64,000 nt of DNA from Piliocolobus tephrosceles (GCF_002776525.5 NC_045452.1:28308206-28372205); one strand, 5' to 3'; shown: positions 23,095-35,884, counted from the first letter of the stretch. The notes: generated by a model from the sequence alone, not told the origin. Made by a program: numbers and translations.

Positions 23095-23156
23095 TGGCAG
23101 GGAGGGGTGGCAGGGGTGGAGGGTTGGCGGGGCTGGGGGGGTGGCGGGGAAGCTGG
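23095..23156 (+). other. G-quadruplex-prone tract
   Basis: More than six runs of three or more G within 60 bp, separated by one to four bases. Confidence 0.7.
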
Positions 23157-24150
23157 GTCCATAGCAGGTACTGACAGACGCTTTTGAAATGAAGTCATAA
23201 AACACCAGGATTTCCCCTGTTCCAAGCCAATGATTAATGCCTGCACTTAATCCATGAGTTACAAAACCACATCATTCATGCATGTATTTGATTCAAACAG
23301 TGCAGGAAAGCTGTTGATGAGGTGAAATAATTTTATAACTAAAACATCTTTTCTTTTCTTTTTTTTACTAAAGGACCATGAGAACTGTGAGCAACTGGGC
23401 TCTGGATGAACTGGACGAGCCGGGAAAGGTCCTGACTCTGGGTTCCTTAGGGCTGACCCCCAGCACCTCCAGCCTTTACAACGGGGCCAATTCAGGATTC
23501 CCCGCAAGGGTTGGTGGTTAAGTATTTGCAGCACAGCACTGCACAGAAGATAAAGTTAAGCAAAGCGTGAGTGGATTATGGTGCTGTTTATAGGTAGCTG
23601 GAGGGCTCGCTCCCCACCAATCCTCAGGGAGAATCCCGAATTGGGGGCATTTGTAAACGCTTCCACCACGGCTAGGTTGAAAAGAGATGTGATACGACAG
23701 TTTTTCATTCTAAAATCATCTGAAGGTAAATAATTCAGGTCAAATTTAGTGAGCTCTGTGTCTTTTAGCTCTGTATCTTTTATTTTCTAATAGAGCTTTT
23801 ATAAGACACACTATTTTAATAAAATAAATGTTCAGCTATGCTCACTGTCAGGATTTAACTTTATCTTTCCTTTTCTAGGAATTCTCATTCAAAGTAAATT
23901 TGGTGTTCCCTTTACACCCTAGGATTCTGCTTGGAGTCAAAGGCTTGCTGAGTCATTCAAACCTGGGGGAAATTCCCCCGTACTCTGCACACCCCCATTA
24001 CAACGGCAGCCTCGCCTCCCACGCCAAGGATAGAGTCCACTGGGCAAACCGACTGCTGTACTCAATCACGCATGCAGCCCGCCAAAAGCTCCCCCTCTCC
24101 CCATAGGAAGGACACAGGGCTCAGCTTCCTGACTATGGTACGAAAAGTAT

Positions 24151-24452
24151 TTTTTTTGTTTTTTTTCTAATAGAGACGGAGTCTCACTCTGTCGCCCAGG
24201 CTGCAGTGCAATGGTGCGATCTCAGCTCATAACCTCTACTTCTCAGGTTCAAGCGATTCTCCTGCCTCAGCCTCCTGAGTTGCTGGGATTACAGGTGCAC
24301 ACCACCACGCCTGGTTAATTTTTGTATTTTTAGTAGAGACAGGGTTTCACCATGTTGGCCAGGCTGGTCTCAAACTCCTGACCTCAGGTGATCTGCTCGC
24401 CTTAGCCTCCCAAAGTGGCGGGATTACAGGCGTGAGCCACCACACCTGGCCA
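24151..24452 (-). mobile_element. Alu
   Basis: Minus-oriented, ends GAGCCACCACACCTGGCC. GAAAAGTATTTTTTT before and GAAAGGCATTCTT after suggest a degenerate target-site duplication. Confidence 0.93.
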
Positions 24453-25499
24453 GAAAGGCATTCTTAATGGCAAAATATAAGCTCCCAGGAGCCAAGGCCC
24501 ATCCAGTCCTCATGGCCTCATGCACCTGTCCCGCCACTGGGGACCTGTCCCACACCAGGCTTGGGGCTGGTGCACTGCCCTGCCTGCCCAGAGACCGTGG
24601 CGCCAGAGCCATCAACCCTCAGCCTAAGGGGCTTCCAGAAAAGCCCTAGCTGCACAGGGCTTCAGCAAACGGCTCACCTGCTGCAGGCGGGGGCCAGGTG
24701 CTGGTCTGTGAACAAGGAAGGGAATGTCCAGAGGGTCTCGGCGTCATTACATGGAGACTCTGGCAGCGGGCTGGGCACAAGCCCAGGGAAAACAGAGGGC
24801 ATGGGGACAGGTGCAGAGGGCCCAGGCCAGGGGATGCTGATGTGAACCCCTGGCTCAGGAGCTCCAGAACTTACCCCTGGGAGGCTGCTCCAGGAGCTGG
24901 GAGAAGAGAGACGCAGGGTCCCAGGGCTCACCCAGAGAGGGGACATGGCAAGCAGAGAACCTCAGGACCTGGGGGAGGGCTGGGAATGTGCTCCAAGTGG
25001 GGAAGGGTGTGTAAAGATTGACCACTTAAGTTCTTAAATAAATAAAAAGACAATTCCTTTCTGGTCCTAAGAGACAGGTAAGAGCTTTGAACTAGAAAAA
25101 CTAGAATTTCCAAAGGCCACAGTGGTAAAACTCAAGCTCTTGAGGAAGCCTTAGTTTATGCAGAATTAATGATCAATATGAAACACAAGAACAGAGAACA
25201 AGGAGTGAATGGAAGGGCCCGGGAACAGGAACACAGGACAATTTCAAAGTCAGGTCATTTCACGCAAACACACAAAACCTCAAGTCAACTCAAAGCCCCA
25301 TCAAAGAGCTGTCCTAACGCTGGATCCTAGGATGCAGAAAGCACAGTCTCGAAGACACAACCCAGCAGCGTGGCTCATGTGTCAGAAACTTCACTACCAG
25401 AGAAAACACACAGATAGGAGGCAAAGAGGGGAACACTACAGGGTTTCTAAGAGAAAAAGGGTATGTCAGAAATGATAAAACACCGCACGAATTTGCCCA

Positions 25500-25850
25500 T
25501 CTGTTATTCCATTCACTCATCCATCCATCCTTCCACATACCCACCCCCACTCATTAACCCACCCCTCCACCCTTCCATCCATCCACTTATTCACCCATGA
25601 ATCCATCCACCCATCCATTGTTCATCCACCCACCCACCCACCCAACTTCCAAGCACTCACCCAGCTTCCATCCAACCACCCATCACACATCCATCCATCC
25701 ATCCAACCAACCAACCACCCATCACACATCCATCNNNNNNNNNNATCATGCATCAACCCACCCATCCAACTATCAATCATTCATCCATCTATCCACCTTT
25801 CCACCTACTCACCTGCCCACCTGTCCCTCCACCCACTTATCCATCTAATA
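25500..25850. repeat. (CATC/CACC)n microsatellite with an assembly gap
   Basis: Imperfect CCAT/CCAC tetranucleotide repeat over about 350 bp, interrupted by ten N at 25735-25744, so the true length is unknown. Confidence 0.95.
25735..25744. other. Assembly gap (10 N)
   Basis: Ten N inside the CATC microsatellite. Confidence 0.99.
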
Positions 25851-25854
25851 AACT

Positions 25855-25935
25855 GCCAGCATGAGCCATTCTTTAGGCACTGGGGTTACAAGAACTAACA
25901 AAACAGACCCCTACCTTCATGGAGTTTCCATCTAG
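25855..25935. mobile_element. L2-like remnant
   Basis: TTAGGCACTGGGGTTACAAG with AACAAAACAGACCCCTACCT and TTCATGGAGTTTCC resembles the common L2 3' segment. Confidence 0.5.
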
Positions 25936-26769
25936 GTAAAAAAAAGTCAGACGTTCAGAAAAAACAAAAATACATGAAGAGTCTTACAGCAAATGGAAAA
26001 AGCAGAGGGGGAAGCTTTGAAGGGGTGCTGGCATGGAGGCTGAGGGGAGGGGAGAGAAGGGGAGGGGAGAGGTCAGGCTACAGAATTCAGGCAGGGCAGC
26101 CATCAAAGTAGGGTCAGGACCAGAAACGGTGAGCACAGCTGGGGCTCCTGGCCAAGCCCTTTCCACCCCACCAGATTCCAATCAAACCTGAGAAAGTACC
26201 TCCAAGCCTCCAACATACATGGCTCACGTGCTCACACACACTCACCTGAATGCCCTCAGGCACACACAGGGGTTCCCACCACAGGGCAGTGGAGGCAAAG
26301 CCCCAGACCTTTCCTGTTCTGCAACATGACAGTCCCACACCAGCGAGGCCCCATCAGGCACAGGAGCTGCACAGAAAAGCCAGGCAGCTGCAGCCTGGGC
26401 AATGGGTCATGTACAGCAGTCCACCGCCAGTCAGGATGATGCCTCTTCCCGGGGACCTCAGAACCCCTGTGGCATGCAGCCCCAGGCAGAAGCCAGGCCA
26501 GCAGAGGACCCCAGTCACCAGGGCCTTTGTCCAGCAACAGAGCTGTAGGGGAGGACGTGCTACCAACTCGGCCCTGCAAGGCAGGCTGACATAGAGATGG
26601 AGGGACAGACACAAAGGGCAGGGCCACATGGTACCCCAACAGCTCAGGTGACGCTCTCTGAGCCTGCCTATCCCCAGCTCCACATTTGGGGACAAGGACA
26701 TGAGGAGCACTCTCACAGCAACCTCCTCCAGAGGTGAGCATAATCCACACATGAGCTTCTCTACAAGGC

Positions 26770-26875
26770 AGGCCGCAGCACCTGGCTGGTAGATGAGTGC
26801 ACGAAGGCTCAGAGAGGGCGGTAACTCGTGCTGGGTCACACAGCTGCATGGTGGGAGCTGGAGTTAAGCCTGTAT
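26770..26875 (+). mobile_element. MIR-like remnant
   Basis: AAGGCTCAGAGAGGGCGGTA, TGGGTCACACAGCTGCATGG and TGGAGTTAAGCC follow the MIR core order. Confidence 0.65.
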
Positions 26876-27974
26876 CCGCCTTAGTGTCCACACAGGCTTG
26901 CAGGGATGGGTCCAGAGAATAAGTCCACCTCACCACCTTCCCTGGACAGGTGCCCCTCTGAAATGTCCCTGTAGGTAGGAGGGCCTGCCCAGGGGGCAGA
27001 ATTGCAAGGACCTAAGCACTCCATTCCAAACCCCCACGGCACCGCTGTCAGGACACAGCTTTCCTGAGCAAGATCCTGGCTGGTGCCTCAGTTTCCCCAG
27101 CTGTAATAAATCCATCCCCCGAGGCAGAGATTTCTGTCTCTCTTGGCCAGGAGCATTCCCCAGCACTAACAGGCTGGTTTGAGGGAAACAGCTCATTTGC
27201 TACGGTTGTGAGCTACGCACCTGCACGAGGGCAAGGTTACCATTGCTGGTCCCTGTTCCTCCTGTTCCTCACTGCCTTCCTGAGACTGGAGGCACCCTCT
27301 GTTCACCCCTCCACGCCCCACACCCTCTCCTCCCCAGCTCCCGCCGGGAACTGCGTTCCTGTCAGCGCCCCGTCTGCCCTTGGGTTTCATGCATTGTTTG
27401 ACTTTCTCACCTCCTGGTGACTTGCTCTGCACCTGGAATCCCTCCTGAGTCACACCTACAGGCGGCCCAGCCCCGCCCCACCTGGCAAGGTGACTAGGAA
27501 AGGCCTCAGCGGGAGGGCCCAGATCCCCACCCCACAAGGAGGGAGCTGGGAAGGGGGAGGCCAGGGGAGCCCAGCACCGCAGAAGCCGCTTGTCCAGGGC
27601 TGGCCTTCTCTGCATGACTTCATTAGTGTCTCTGAAGCAAATTCCCAGGTCTCCAGACACACCCATTTAAAAAAATAAGAAATGCATTCCAGCAGCAAAG
27701 GAAAATGATTCCCACTGATCCACCGCTTTGCTGTTTCTTACAGGAGTCACCTAAACGCTGAGGGCTGGAAATCCTGCTGAACCTGAAGGATGGGTATACG
27801 CGTGACGGTCTCCCGGTGCTTGCAGCAGCTCCAAGCCGAAGGCTCCAGCAGCACACAGGCCCAGCGGGCCCAGGCGACCCCAGCCTGGAATCGTCCCTGG
27901 GGACACAGCCTTTCAGAAGAGGGCTCCCTACAACCTCCCTCTCCACGACGCCGACGATGGAGGGGAGACTAGGA

Positions 27975-28405
27975 AATAACCCGCCCCACAGTGGGCTACA
28001 CGGTGGCCCCAAGAGGATGTGTCCACATCGTAATTCCTAAAATCTGGGAATGTTACCTTATATAGCAAAACAAGGAATTTTACTTATATGGCAAAAGCGC
28101 AATGAAGTTAAGGATCTTGAGATGAGACGATCCGATTAGCAGGTGGGCTCCATGCAATCACAACATGAATTATCATAAAGTGAGCACAGAGGAAGATTAG
28201 AAACAAGAGGAAGGGCTGGTGCCGAGAGAGGCAGAGCCTGGAGCCAGACAGCCACAAGCCAAGGCCTGCAGCTACCAGGTGCTGGGAGGCAGGGGGCTCC
28301 TCCTAGAGCCTCCGGGAAGCGCAGCCGGCCCTGCCAACACCTCGATTTCAGCCTTCCAGCTGCAGAACTGAGGGAAGGCATGCCTGTTGTTTTCAGCGCC
28401 CCGTT
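27975..28405 (+). mobile_element. LTR-like repeat, family not fixed
   Basis: GTGGCCCCAAGAGGATGTGT, CCACATCGTAATTCCTAAAA, GTTAAGGATCTTGAGATGAG, GCCACAAGCCAAGGC and TCCTCCTAGAGCCTCCGGGA form a recognisable MaLR/ERVL-like LTR consensus. The pieces near 30.1 kb and 58.8 kb seem to be the same family. Confidence 0.6.
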
Positions 28406-28770
28406 TGTGATCACTTATCACACCAGTCCTAGGAGAATGAGGCCCAGAACACACCGAGGAAACCAGCCAGAGTCAGCAGGAACCCTCTTCTGGGGGTCAA
28501 TCCCCTGAGGAAGCAGCACCCTGAAACCTCCCAGCATCTCCCGGAGCCTACACAGACCTGGAGCACGGGAGATAAAACACCTCTTGTTTCCCAGGGTTCT
28601 TGTGGCACTGGCAAGACAGCGGCATGAGGACCCGGTGCGCCGAACAAACACAGCGTCTCCTGGGCCCGAGTGGACTCAAAGTCCTGGTTGCCAAGACTGG
28701 TAGGAGAGGGGCAACCACAGGTCTCTGGATACCACCACACCTGGTCCCTGGCACCGGGGGTACACACAGC

Positions 28771-28790
28771 TGGCACTTAGGGGGCGGTCA
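28771..28790 (+). promoter_or_regulatory. CTCF-like motif
   Basis: GGCACTTAGGGGGCGGTCAG resembles the CTCF core (AGGGGGCG preceded by C-rich bases). This is a motif match only. Confidence 0.3.
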
Positions 28791-30109
28791 GCCCTGCTGA
28801 TCACAAGGACCTGAGTGTCCCTGCAGCCCCAGCACCACCCTGGGGTACAGAACCCCATCTCGGCTCCCCCTGCAGGGCACTTCCTACCCCCTCAAAACCA
28901 ACCCAGGGTCCTTCCAAGCCAAGGGGTGGGCCAGGAACTTGGCTCTCTTTAGAAGGACATTGGTGGCAGCTCAGGGGGAGCCTGGTGGTGGGTACTACCT
29001 AGGGCAGACAGGGCCCAGTCAACACTCCCCGGGTCCTGGAGTGGGGGGATGCAGCCTTCACGCTGCTGTGGGGCCCAGCACACGCCAAGAAGACAGTGCC
29101 ACAGTGGGGCAGGTGGGGCTCCCCTGTGCCCTGAAGGCCTCGGTAGTTGCTTTTCTCCAGGGACCATGGGGGTGGTCACAGCCTGGAAACAGCCTCGTCC
29201 AGGGAGGGTAGGGTTGAGTGGGGACATTCGGGTGGCCTGGGTCTGGCGCCCAGGGAGAGGGCACTGTGCCGTCCGGCGCCCCACTGAGCGCTCCTGATGG
29301 TACAGAGAGGGCTGGCCCTGCCATGCCTTGGTGGAAGGCGGGTTGAGGGGCCTGGATGTGGGGCCAGGGTCTGGTCACGCTCCTGATAGACATGGAAAGA
29401 TAACCGAGGAAGGTGAGCCAGGCAGCTGTGCATAGCAGGGCTGGAAGGGGCGTGCCCAGTGCGTTATCAGCATGCAGGGAGACCGTGCCAACTACAAACA
29501 GCAGCGTGCCCGGGCTCAGCGAGAATGCCAGCCAAAACCTCACTCATCACGAAAAAAGGCTGCTCAGCACCCCAACGGTTCAAATTCCCCTGGCCACACC
29601 AGTGCAGGCCAGGACAGACAGTGCCCTAGGGACAGATCAACGTCCAGAAAAAATGAGCGCGAATTCTTCATTCATCACTTGGAGTTGGGGGTAATGAACT
29701 GCCCTCATTAATATGAAGTCTACCCCACTATGTCCAGCCAGCTTCATCTGATAAGTGTCACCCCCCCACACCCAGCCCTGGCAGGCCAGAGGCGTGTGAT
29801 CAACCTGTCCCCTGGCCCCCAGGACAGAGGTGGCTTTGTCTGTCCACACCAGAGAAAGGGCTTGAAAGTAGTGACTGGAAGGGGGTGAGAGAGCAGACAG
29901 CACTTGCCCCCGAGGTCATCTGGGTCACCGCTCTCAGGGCAGAGGCTCAGTTCGGATTCCCCAACAGCTCCCGGCAGCCCTGGGTCCAGGTCGCGGCCGG
30001 TTATAAACAGCAGGGACGGCCAGACCCCACCACAGCGCCGAAGGTGGGGCCTGCTCGCTACGCGTGCCTCCGACAAATACTGACTGGGTGCTGACTGAAT
30101 GCCGCGGTT

Positions 30110-30290
30110 GTGGTTAGTAAAATAATGGCCCCCAAAAGGTGTCCACATCCTCATCTCTGAAAGCCAAGAATGTGCGACATCACACGACCTAAGGGACTTT
30201 GCGTACGTGACTAAGGATCTTGAGACGGGGTGGCCACCCTGGATTACTGTGTGGCCCCAAAGTCATCACAAGGCTCCTTGTCAGAGGTGG
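30110..30290 (+). mobile_element. LTR-like repeat fragment
   Basis: AATGGCCCCCAAAAGGTGTC, CACATCCTCATCTCTGAAAG, GACTAAGGATCTTGAGACGG and TGGATTACTGTGTGGCCCC match the first half of the element at 27975. Confidence 0.6.
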
Positions 30291-31003
30291 GAGGGTGAGG
30301 GGCAGAAGGTGCTAGTGGTGGAAGCAGGGGTCGGAGTGAGGTGAGAAAGGCACCAGGGCCGAGGACCAGGCGACCTCCGGCAGCTGAGGGAGGCAGAACC
30401 GCAGGACCTCCCCAGGGCCTCCCGGAGCAGCCCTGCCCACGCCCGACCGCCCTCCAGAACAGTACGAACGAATCCGGGCTGCGTTAAGCCCCTCGTGTGT
30501 GGAAATGTTCCAGCGGCCACAGGAGACTCGTGCAGGGGTGAGCGAGCGAGCCCAGCCCTGCTCTCATGGAGCTCGCACTCCCTCTGCAGAGGCCGCATCC
30601 CTCCAGCGCACGCACAGACGCCCACCACCTGCAGCCAGCCCGGTCAGGCAGCCTTGTCTCCCCTCAACAGCACGGGCTTCGAAGTCACGGGGAACGGCGT
30701 GCGCTTTAAACCACAGTGAGGTTTCTATTGCACGCGGCTCGTCTTCGGTGCCACTTTTCTAACTGTGGGCCAGACACTGCTGGGCAGATGTTGGTTTCTC
30801 ACTGACTCACATTCTACACCTAGTTCAGCTCTCCCACCTCCAGGCTGTCCGGGTGGAACGTGGGGAACCCTCTGCTCCCATGCTTAGCGTTTGCAAAGGT
30901 AAACATACCACAGAAACCTACCTCCCACCCCAGAGTGGCCTGGGGCCCTAGCAGACACACGACAGGCAGGCCAGTGAGAAGCGCCAGCAGCCCTGGTTCC
31001 CAA

Positions 31004-31029
31004 ACTCCTTAGCTCCCCAGCTAAGGAGT
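31004..31029. repeat. Perfect 11-bp hairpin
   Basis: ACTCCTTAGCT and AGCTAAGGAGT separated by CCCC: perfect stem arms of 11 bp with a 4-nt loop. It sits just before the LTR at 31030. Confidence 0.85.
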
Positions 31030-31392
31030 ACCCAAGGCTGAATTGTGTCCCCAGATATGCTCAGTTTCTAACTCCTAGTACCCTTGAAAGTGACCTTGTT
31101 TGGAAATAGGGTCTTTGTAATCAACTTAGGATGAGGTCATTAGGGTGGGTCCTAATCCAATGACTGGTGTCCTTACAATGAGAGGGAAACCTGGACAGAG
31201 ACAGACGCACACAGGAAGAACCATGTGAGGACGGAGGCGGAGACTGCAGTGATGCATCCGTGAGTCAGACACCACGTGGGGCTACCAGAAGCTGGGAGAG
31301 GCCAGGAAGGGTCCTCCCCTAAGGCCTTCAGAAAGAGCACGGCTCTGCAGGGACCATGGTTTTGTACTTCTGGCCTCCAGAACAGTGAGAGA

Positions 31393-31423
<31 letters not shown>

Positions 31424-31855
31424 AAGACAGAGTCTCGCTCTGTCACCCAGGGTGGAGTGCAGTGGTGCGATCTCGGCTCACTGTAACTTCCACCTCCCAG
31501 GTTCAAGTGATTCTCCTGCCTCAGCCTCCCAAGTAGCTGGGATTACAGGCGCCGCCACCACACCTGGCTAATTTTTGTGTTTTTAGTAGAGACGGTGTTT
31601 CACTGTGTTGGTCAGGCTAGTCTCAAAGTCCTGACCTCAGGTGATCCACCTGCCTCGGCCTCCCAAAGGGCTGGGAGTACAGAGGCTCTAGTCTTGAACT
31701 CCTGACCTCAAGTGATCTGTCTGCCTCATCCACCCAAAGTGCTGGGATTACAGGTGTGAGCCACTGCGCTTGGCTTAGAGACAACAGATTTCTGTTGTCT
31801 TCAGCCACTCAGTTTGTGAGGATTGGTTACAGCAGCCCTAGGAAGCTCATGGAAG
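31030..31855 (+). mobile_element. MLT1-type LTR, sense, split by an Alu
   Basis: Begins GGCTGAATTGTGTCCCCAGA, then TTGGAAATAGGGTCTTTGTA and GAACCATGTGAGGACGGAGG. It resumes after the Alu with TTTCTGTTGTCTTCAGCCAC and GGTTACAGCAGCCCTAGGAA. Confidence 0.75.
31397..31783 (-). mobile_element. Alu with an internal 71-bp duplication
   Basis: Minus-oriented with a T-run of about 30. The segment with CTCCTGACCTCA to GTGCTGGGATTACAG occurs twice, starting at 31617 and 31688, and the copies differ at several positions. Confidence 0.9.
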
Positions 31856-33002
31856 CCCAAGGAGGACTGCAGGGTGAGTGCGAGGACCGTGCTGGGCCCC
31901 AGTGCTGGTGAGCTGTGCCTACACACCCCGCACAGGACACTAATTCTGTTTATTAAAAGCCCCGGCTTTGGGGGAAGAAATTGTGTGGAGGAGAACAGGA
32001 GATACCTGGCTAAATTTACCCACACCCCAATCCCCCGGCACGATTTTAATAGAAAACAGAGTTACCCAGAAATGAAATAATGCCCCAGCTTTCCAGGAAC
32101 GTACCAGAGACATGGCAAATCTCGAAACCTGGACTCTGTAGAAAAAGCCAAATGCGAAAGACTTGAGAAGCACCAAGCAGAGAAAAACTCGAAGTAATCC
32201 TGAATTATCTGAAAAGCATGTTTTCCCAAGAAAGGATTCTGTTTCTGCTTTATTTGAGATTTTAATTATAGGCTATGTAATGATTTTCATTTTGAATGAT
32301 AATTAACTCTCAAGTTTAAGGACTAACTGCGACTTTACTAGGAATATCTGGAAGTGAAGCTTTAATCCTGGAAGCCGCAGTGAGCACCGGCCCACGCGTG
32401 ACCCTGCGCTAAGCAGACGTCACTCTGCAGGGTGATGGCACAGCTCGCCATGAATGAGGACCTTGTTTAAAAGTGCAGAACCTGCAGGCTGGGATGGATG
32501 AGTGTGCCAGCAGATCACAGGAAGATGGAAACCCCATGACTCTGATAAGAGAACCCAAAATAAAACTCACAGCTGGAGTGACACACACATTTTACAGCAG
32601 AATCGGAGAGGGGCCAGAATTTATTTTTAACATTTTCCCATGAGCACACAGGTGATTATATTTTCACACCAAAAGTTTCTCTGTCCTTGAAACTACATAG
32701 ATTGTCCTTGGTCCCAGGAGGCCCTCGCAGGGGCAGTTAGGACCCCGATGGGGGAGGAGCGGGGGGGCCCTCACACAGGACAATTGCTATTGTCCCAGCC
32801 TGAGGAGTTTGTACAAAGCTCAAAGCCAGCAGCACTGAAGTGCTCCCAAGTGGCTACTCACCGACTCGGTTCCTGACCAAGCTAAGGTCCCAGCTAGGGA
32901 GCACCCAACACTCCTGGAAGTCCAGGTGGTGTGGGCACACAGGGCCCAGGGACGGCCCCCACTGGCAGGCTTTGAGCTCAGCAGCCTTGTAAAGACTATT
33001 CT

Positions 33003-33300
33003 TGGCCAAGTGCAGTGGCTCATGCCTGTGATCCCAGCACTTTGGGAGGCAAAGGCGGGCGGATCAGAAGATCAGGAGTTCGAGAACAGTTTGGCCAACA
33101 TGGTAAAACCCTGTCCCTACTAAAAATACAAAAATTAACCAAGCGTGGTGGTGCATGCCTGTAATCCCAGCTACTCAGGAGGCTGAGGCCGGAGAATTAC
33201 TTGAACTCAGGAGGCAGATGTTGCAGCGAGCCAAGGTCATGCCACGGTACTCCAGCCTGGGTGACAGAGCGAGACTCATCTCGGCGGAGCGGGGGAGAAG
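33003..33300 (+). mobile_element. Alu with a GC-rich tail
   Basis: Complete body; the A-tail is replaced by CTCGGCGGAGCGGGGG-type sequence. Confidence 0.92.
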
Positions 33301-34364
33301 ATTATTCTCACAGCCCCTGGGGTCCTAAAAGCAGGAGATCAAGAATAAACTCGACTCTAAGAAAGAAGCCCTGGCCCACTGGTGCACACAGGAGGGCACC
33401 CGGGTCTGCCTTTACCCAGGCACGAGGTGAGTGAAGGTCATTTGTTGCCGTCTCCCTCCAAGACGTTCAGCCTTGCAGAGAAACCCGCCTTTCCTGTGAT
33501 ATCAGAGCTGCCACTCAGGAATGCGCCCCATGGGAAGACGAAGACCTTACTGTGGTGACAAATCACCTGTTCACGGCGTGGAGAGAGATGAGGAAGGGAG
33601 TGCTTCCCGGGAGTGCCCAGAGGCTTGGAGCCCACGCTCCCGCTCACGGCTGTGATGAGCACGAGGGCAGACCCACGTGGGAGCTTAGCCGGTGCCCACA
33701 CGGGCAGGACAAAGTCAGACATACCTTGGTGCCCCCTAGGAAGGGGCAAAGAAGACAGGGAAGGGAGGTGTGCGTTCTTGGAGGGTCCTGTTCCTCCCAG
33801 CTCAACACCAGACACAGCACAGCACAGGCGGCACTTGGACCACACACAGAATGAGTTTCAGGCCCCGAGGGCGTTATCTGTGGCCTATATCTGGAGGGGT
33901 GGGATGGCCAACCCTTGTCTCATTGGCACATGGTACCTGCTGCAGGCCCGTGGGCATGTTCTGTTGGGCAGAGGACGCTGCTGTCTGCATCTAGTGCAGA
34001 GGAAGGTGACAATGGCAAGCAAACACCGCCATGGGGGTGAGGACTGCAGGGAGGACAGAGGAGCAGGGACAGGGAGGGAACATTCAGGGAAGACCTGGGG
34101 GAAGGTGCGCTGGAGGGGCCAGAGTGTATCCCGAAGGCCAGAGTGACGTGAGCATGGGGAGCCGGGGGTGAGGCTAGACCTCTGAGTGCCACAGGCCCAG
34201 TGACTACACTTTATACTGGAGCACCTGTCACCCCAGGAAGGCTGGAACACTGATGTGACAGACGCATGCATTCTGGGCGCTCCCTGAAGAGGGGATCGTC
34301 AGGGCAGGATGAGGGTGGCAGGGAGGGCAGGAGAAGGCCCAAGGTGGTAACATGAAAACAGGAG

Positions 34365-34675
34365 GCCGGGCGCGGTGGCTCAAGCCTGTAATCCCAGCAC
34401 TTTGAGAGGCCGAGACGGGTGGATCATGCGGTCAGGAGATTGAGACCATCCTGGCTAACACGGTGAAACCCCGTCTCCACTAAAAAATACAAAAAACTAG
34501 CCGGGCGAGATGGCAGGCGCCTGTAGTCCCAGCTACTCAGAGGCTGAGGCAGGAGAATGGCATGAACCCGGGAGGCGGAGCTTGCAGTGAGCCGAGATCG
34601 CGCCACTGCACTCCAGCCTGGGCGACAGAGCGAGACTCCGTCTCAAAAAAAAAAAAAAAAAAGAAAAGAAAACAG
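34365..34675 (+). mobile_element. AluY, Old World monkey type
   Basis: GGCTCAAGCCTGTAATCCC, GAGACGGGTGGATC and ACTAGCCGGGCGAGATGG are the variants I associate with cercopithecoid AluYR copies. A-tail of 18 A. Confidence 0.93.
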
Positions 34676-35104
34676 GGGCAGGCAGCAGAGAGAAGAGCTG
34701 GGCTAGGGAGGCAGAGTCATTAGGCTGCGGCCAGAGGCTGAACGTGGGGCCAAGGGGCATCCACCGCGAGCCCGTGGGCTGAAATGAGGGACAGGGAGAG
34801 GAAGCAGAGTCAGAGCAGAGAGTATCTGGAGTTGGTACTGGGGACATCCTCCAGGGGAACAGAAGGGAGAGGCTGGAGGCCCGGGGCACCCGACCCTCCC
34901 CGGGGCGGCTGTGAAACTCACCTCTCACAGGAGATCCCTGAGTCGGATCCCGGACCCGCCCGCCCAGTGCTGCGCCTGGGTGTTGACAGAACTGGGATGA
35001 CAACTGTCCTACCTCCTGGGTTGTCAGACACATGGGAAAGGCAGAGGAAGAGCAGAGCCCAGGACTTGCGTTCTTGGTAACCAGTAGAGAGTACTGTTCC
35101 TAGG

Positions 35105-35409
35105 TTTGTTTGTTTTTGTTTTTTTTTTTGAGACAGTCTCGCTCTGTCGCTCAGGCTCGAGTGCAGTGGCGTGATCTCGGGTCACTGCAACTTCCGCCTC
35201 CTGGGTTCAAGCGATTATCCTGCTTCAGCCTCCTGAGTAGCTGGGACTACAGGCACTCGGCCACCACGCCCGGTTAATTTTTCGTATTTTTAGTAGAGAC
35301 AAGGTTTCACCGTGTTGGCCAGGATGGTCTCAATCTCCTGACCTCGTGATCCACGTGCCTCGGCCTCCCAAAGTGCTGGGATTACAGATGTGAGCCACTG
35401 CGCCCGGCC
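35105..35409 (-). mobile_element. Alu
   Basis: Minus-oriented, with a TTTGTTTTTG tail. Ends GAGCCACTGCGCCCGGCC. The repeated CTGTTCC(C/T) flank suggests a target-site duplication. Confidence 0.93.
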
Positions 35410-35884
35410 TGTTCCCATTTTAGTAATGAGTGAGTGGTTGTGATTGTTTAATCAGGGAGAGGAGACACCAAGAGCAGCACCAGGATTCAAAACCGAGTTC
35501 TAAGGCCAGGCCTGATTTAATGAGGTCAGGTTTCTTGTGGGGAAGGAACCGTGTCCTCCCAGCCCCTCGGGAGCGAGGTTAACAGCTGCGAAGCCCCACC
35601 TGGGCCGCTGCAGACCGCCCATCACACTGGCCCTTTGAACCAGCACAGAAGGTGCCTTTTACAAAATGTTGTTAAAGAAATGATGCAGGAGGAAGGATCT
35701 AAGCTGGTAAACCTGGCCGGCCGTTCCACCCTCGAGGGTCTACAGCTGCAGCTCAGAAGCCAGAATGCCCGGGTTTGAGTCCTGACCCCACCCTCCGCAG
35801 GGCCAGCAGCAGGGTCCTTGCCCTCAGCAATGAGGCCGGTTCTCTGCCGTGGGGCGGTCCCGTGCACTACAGAGGCCAAGCAGC

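Noticed and set aside
26256..26936. 226-codon open frame on the minus strand
   Set aside because: Chance frame in intron 2. It covers a MIR-like remnant and lacks any family resemblance.
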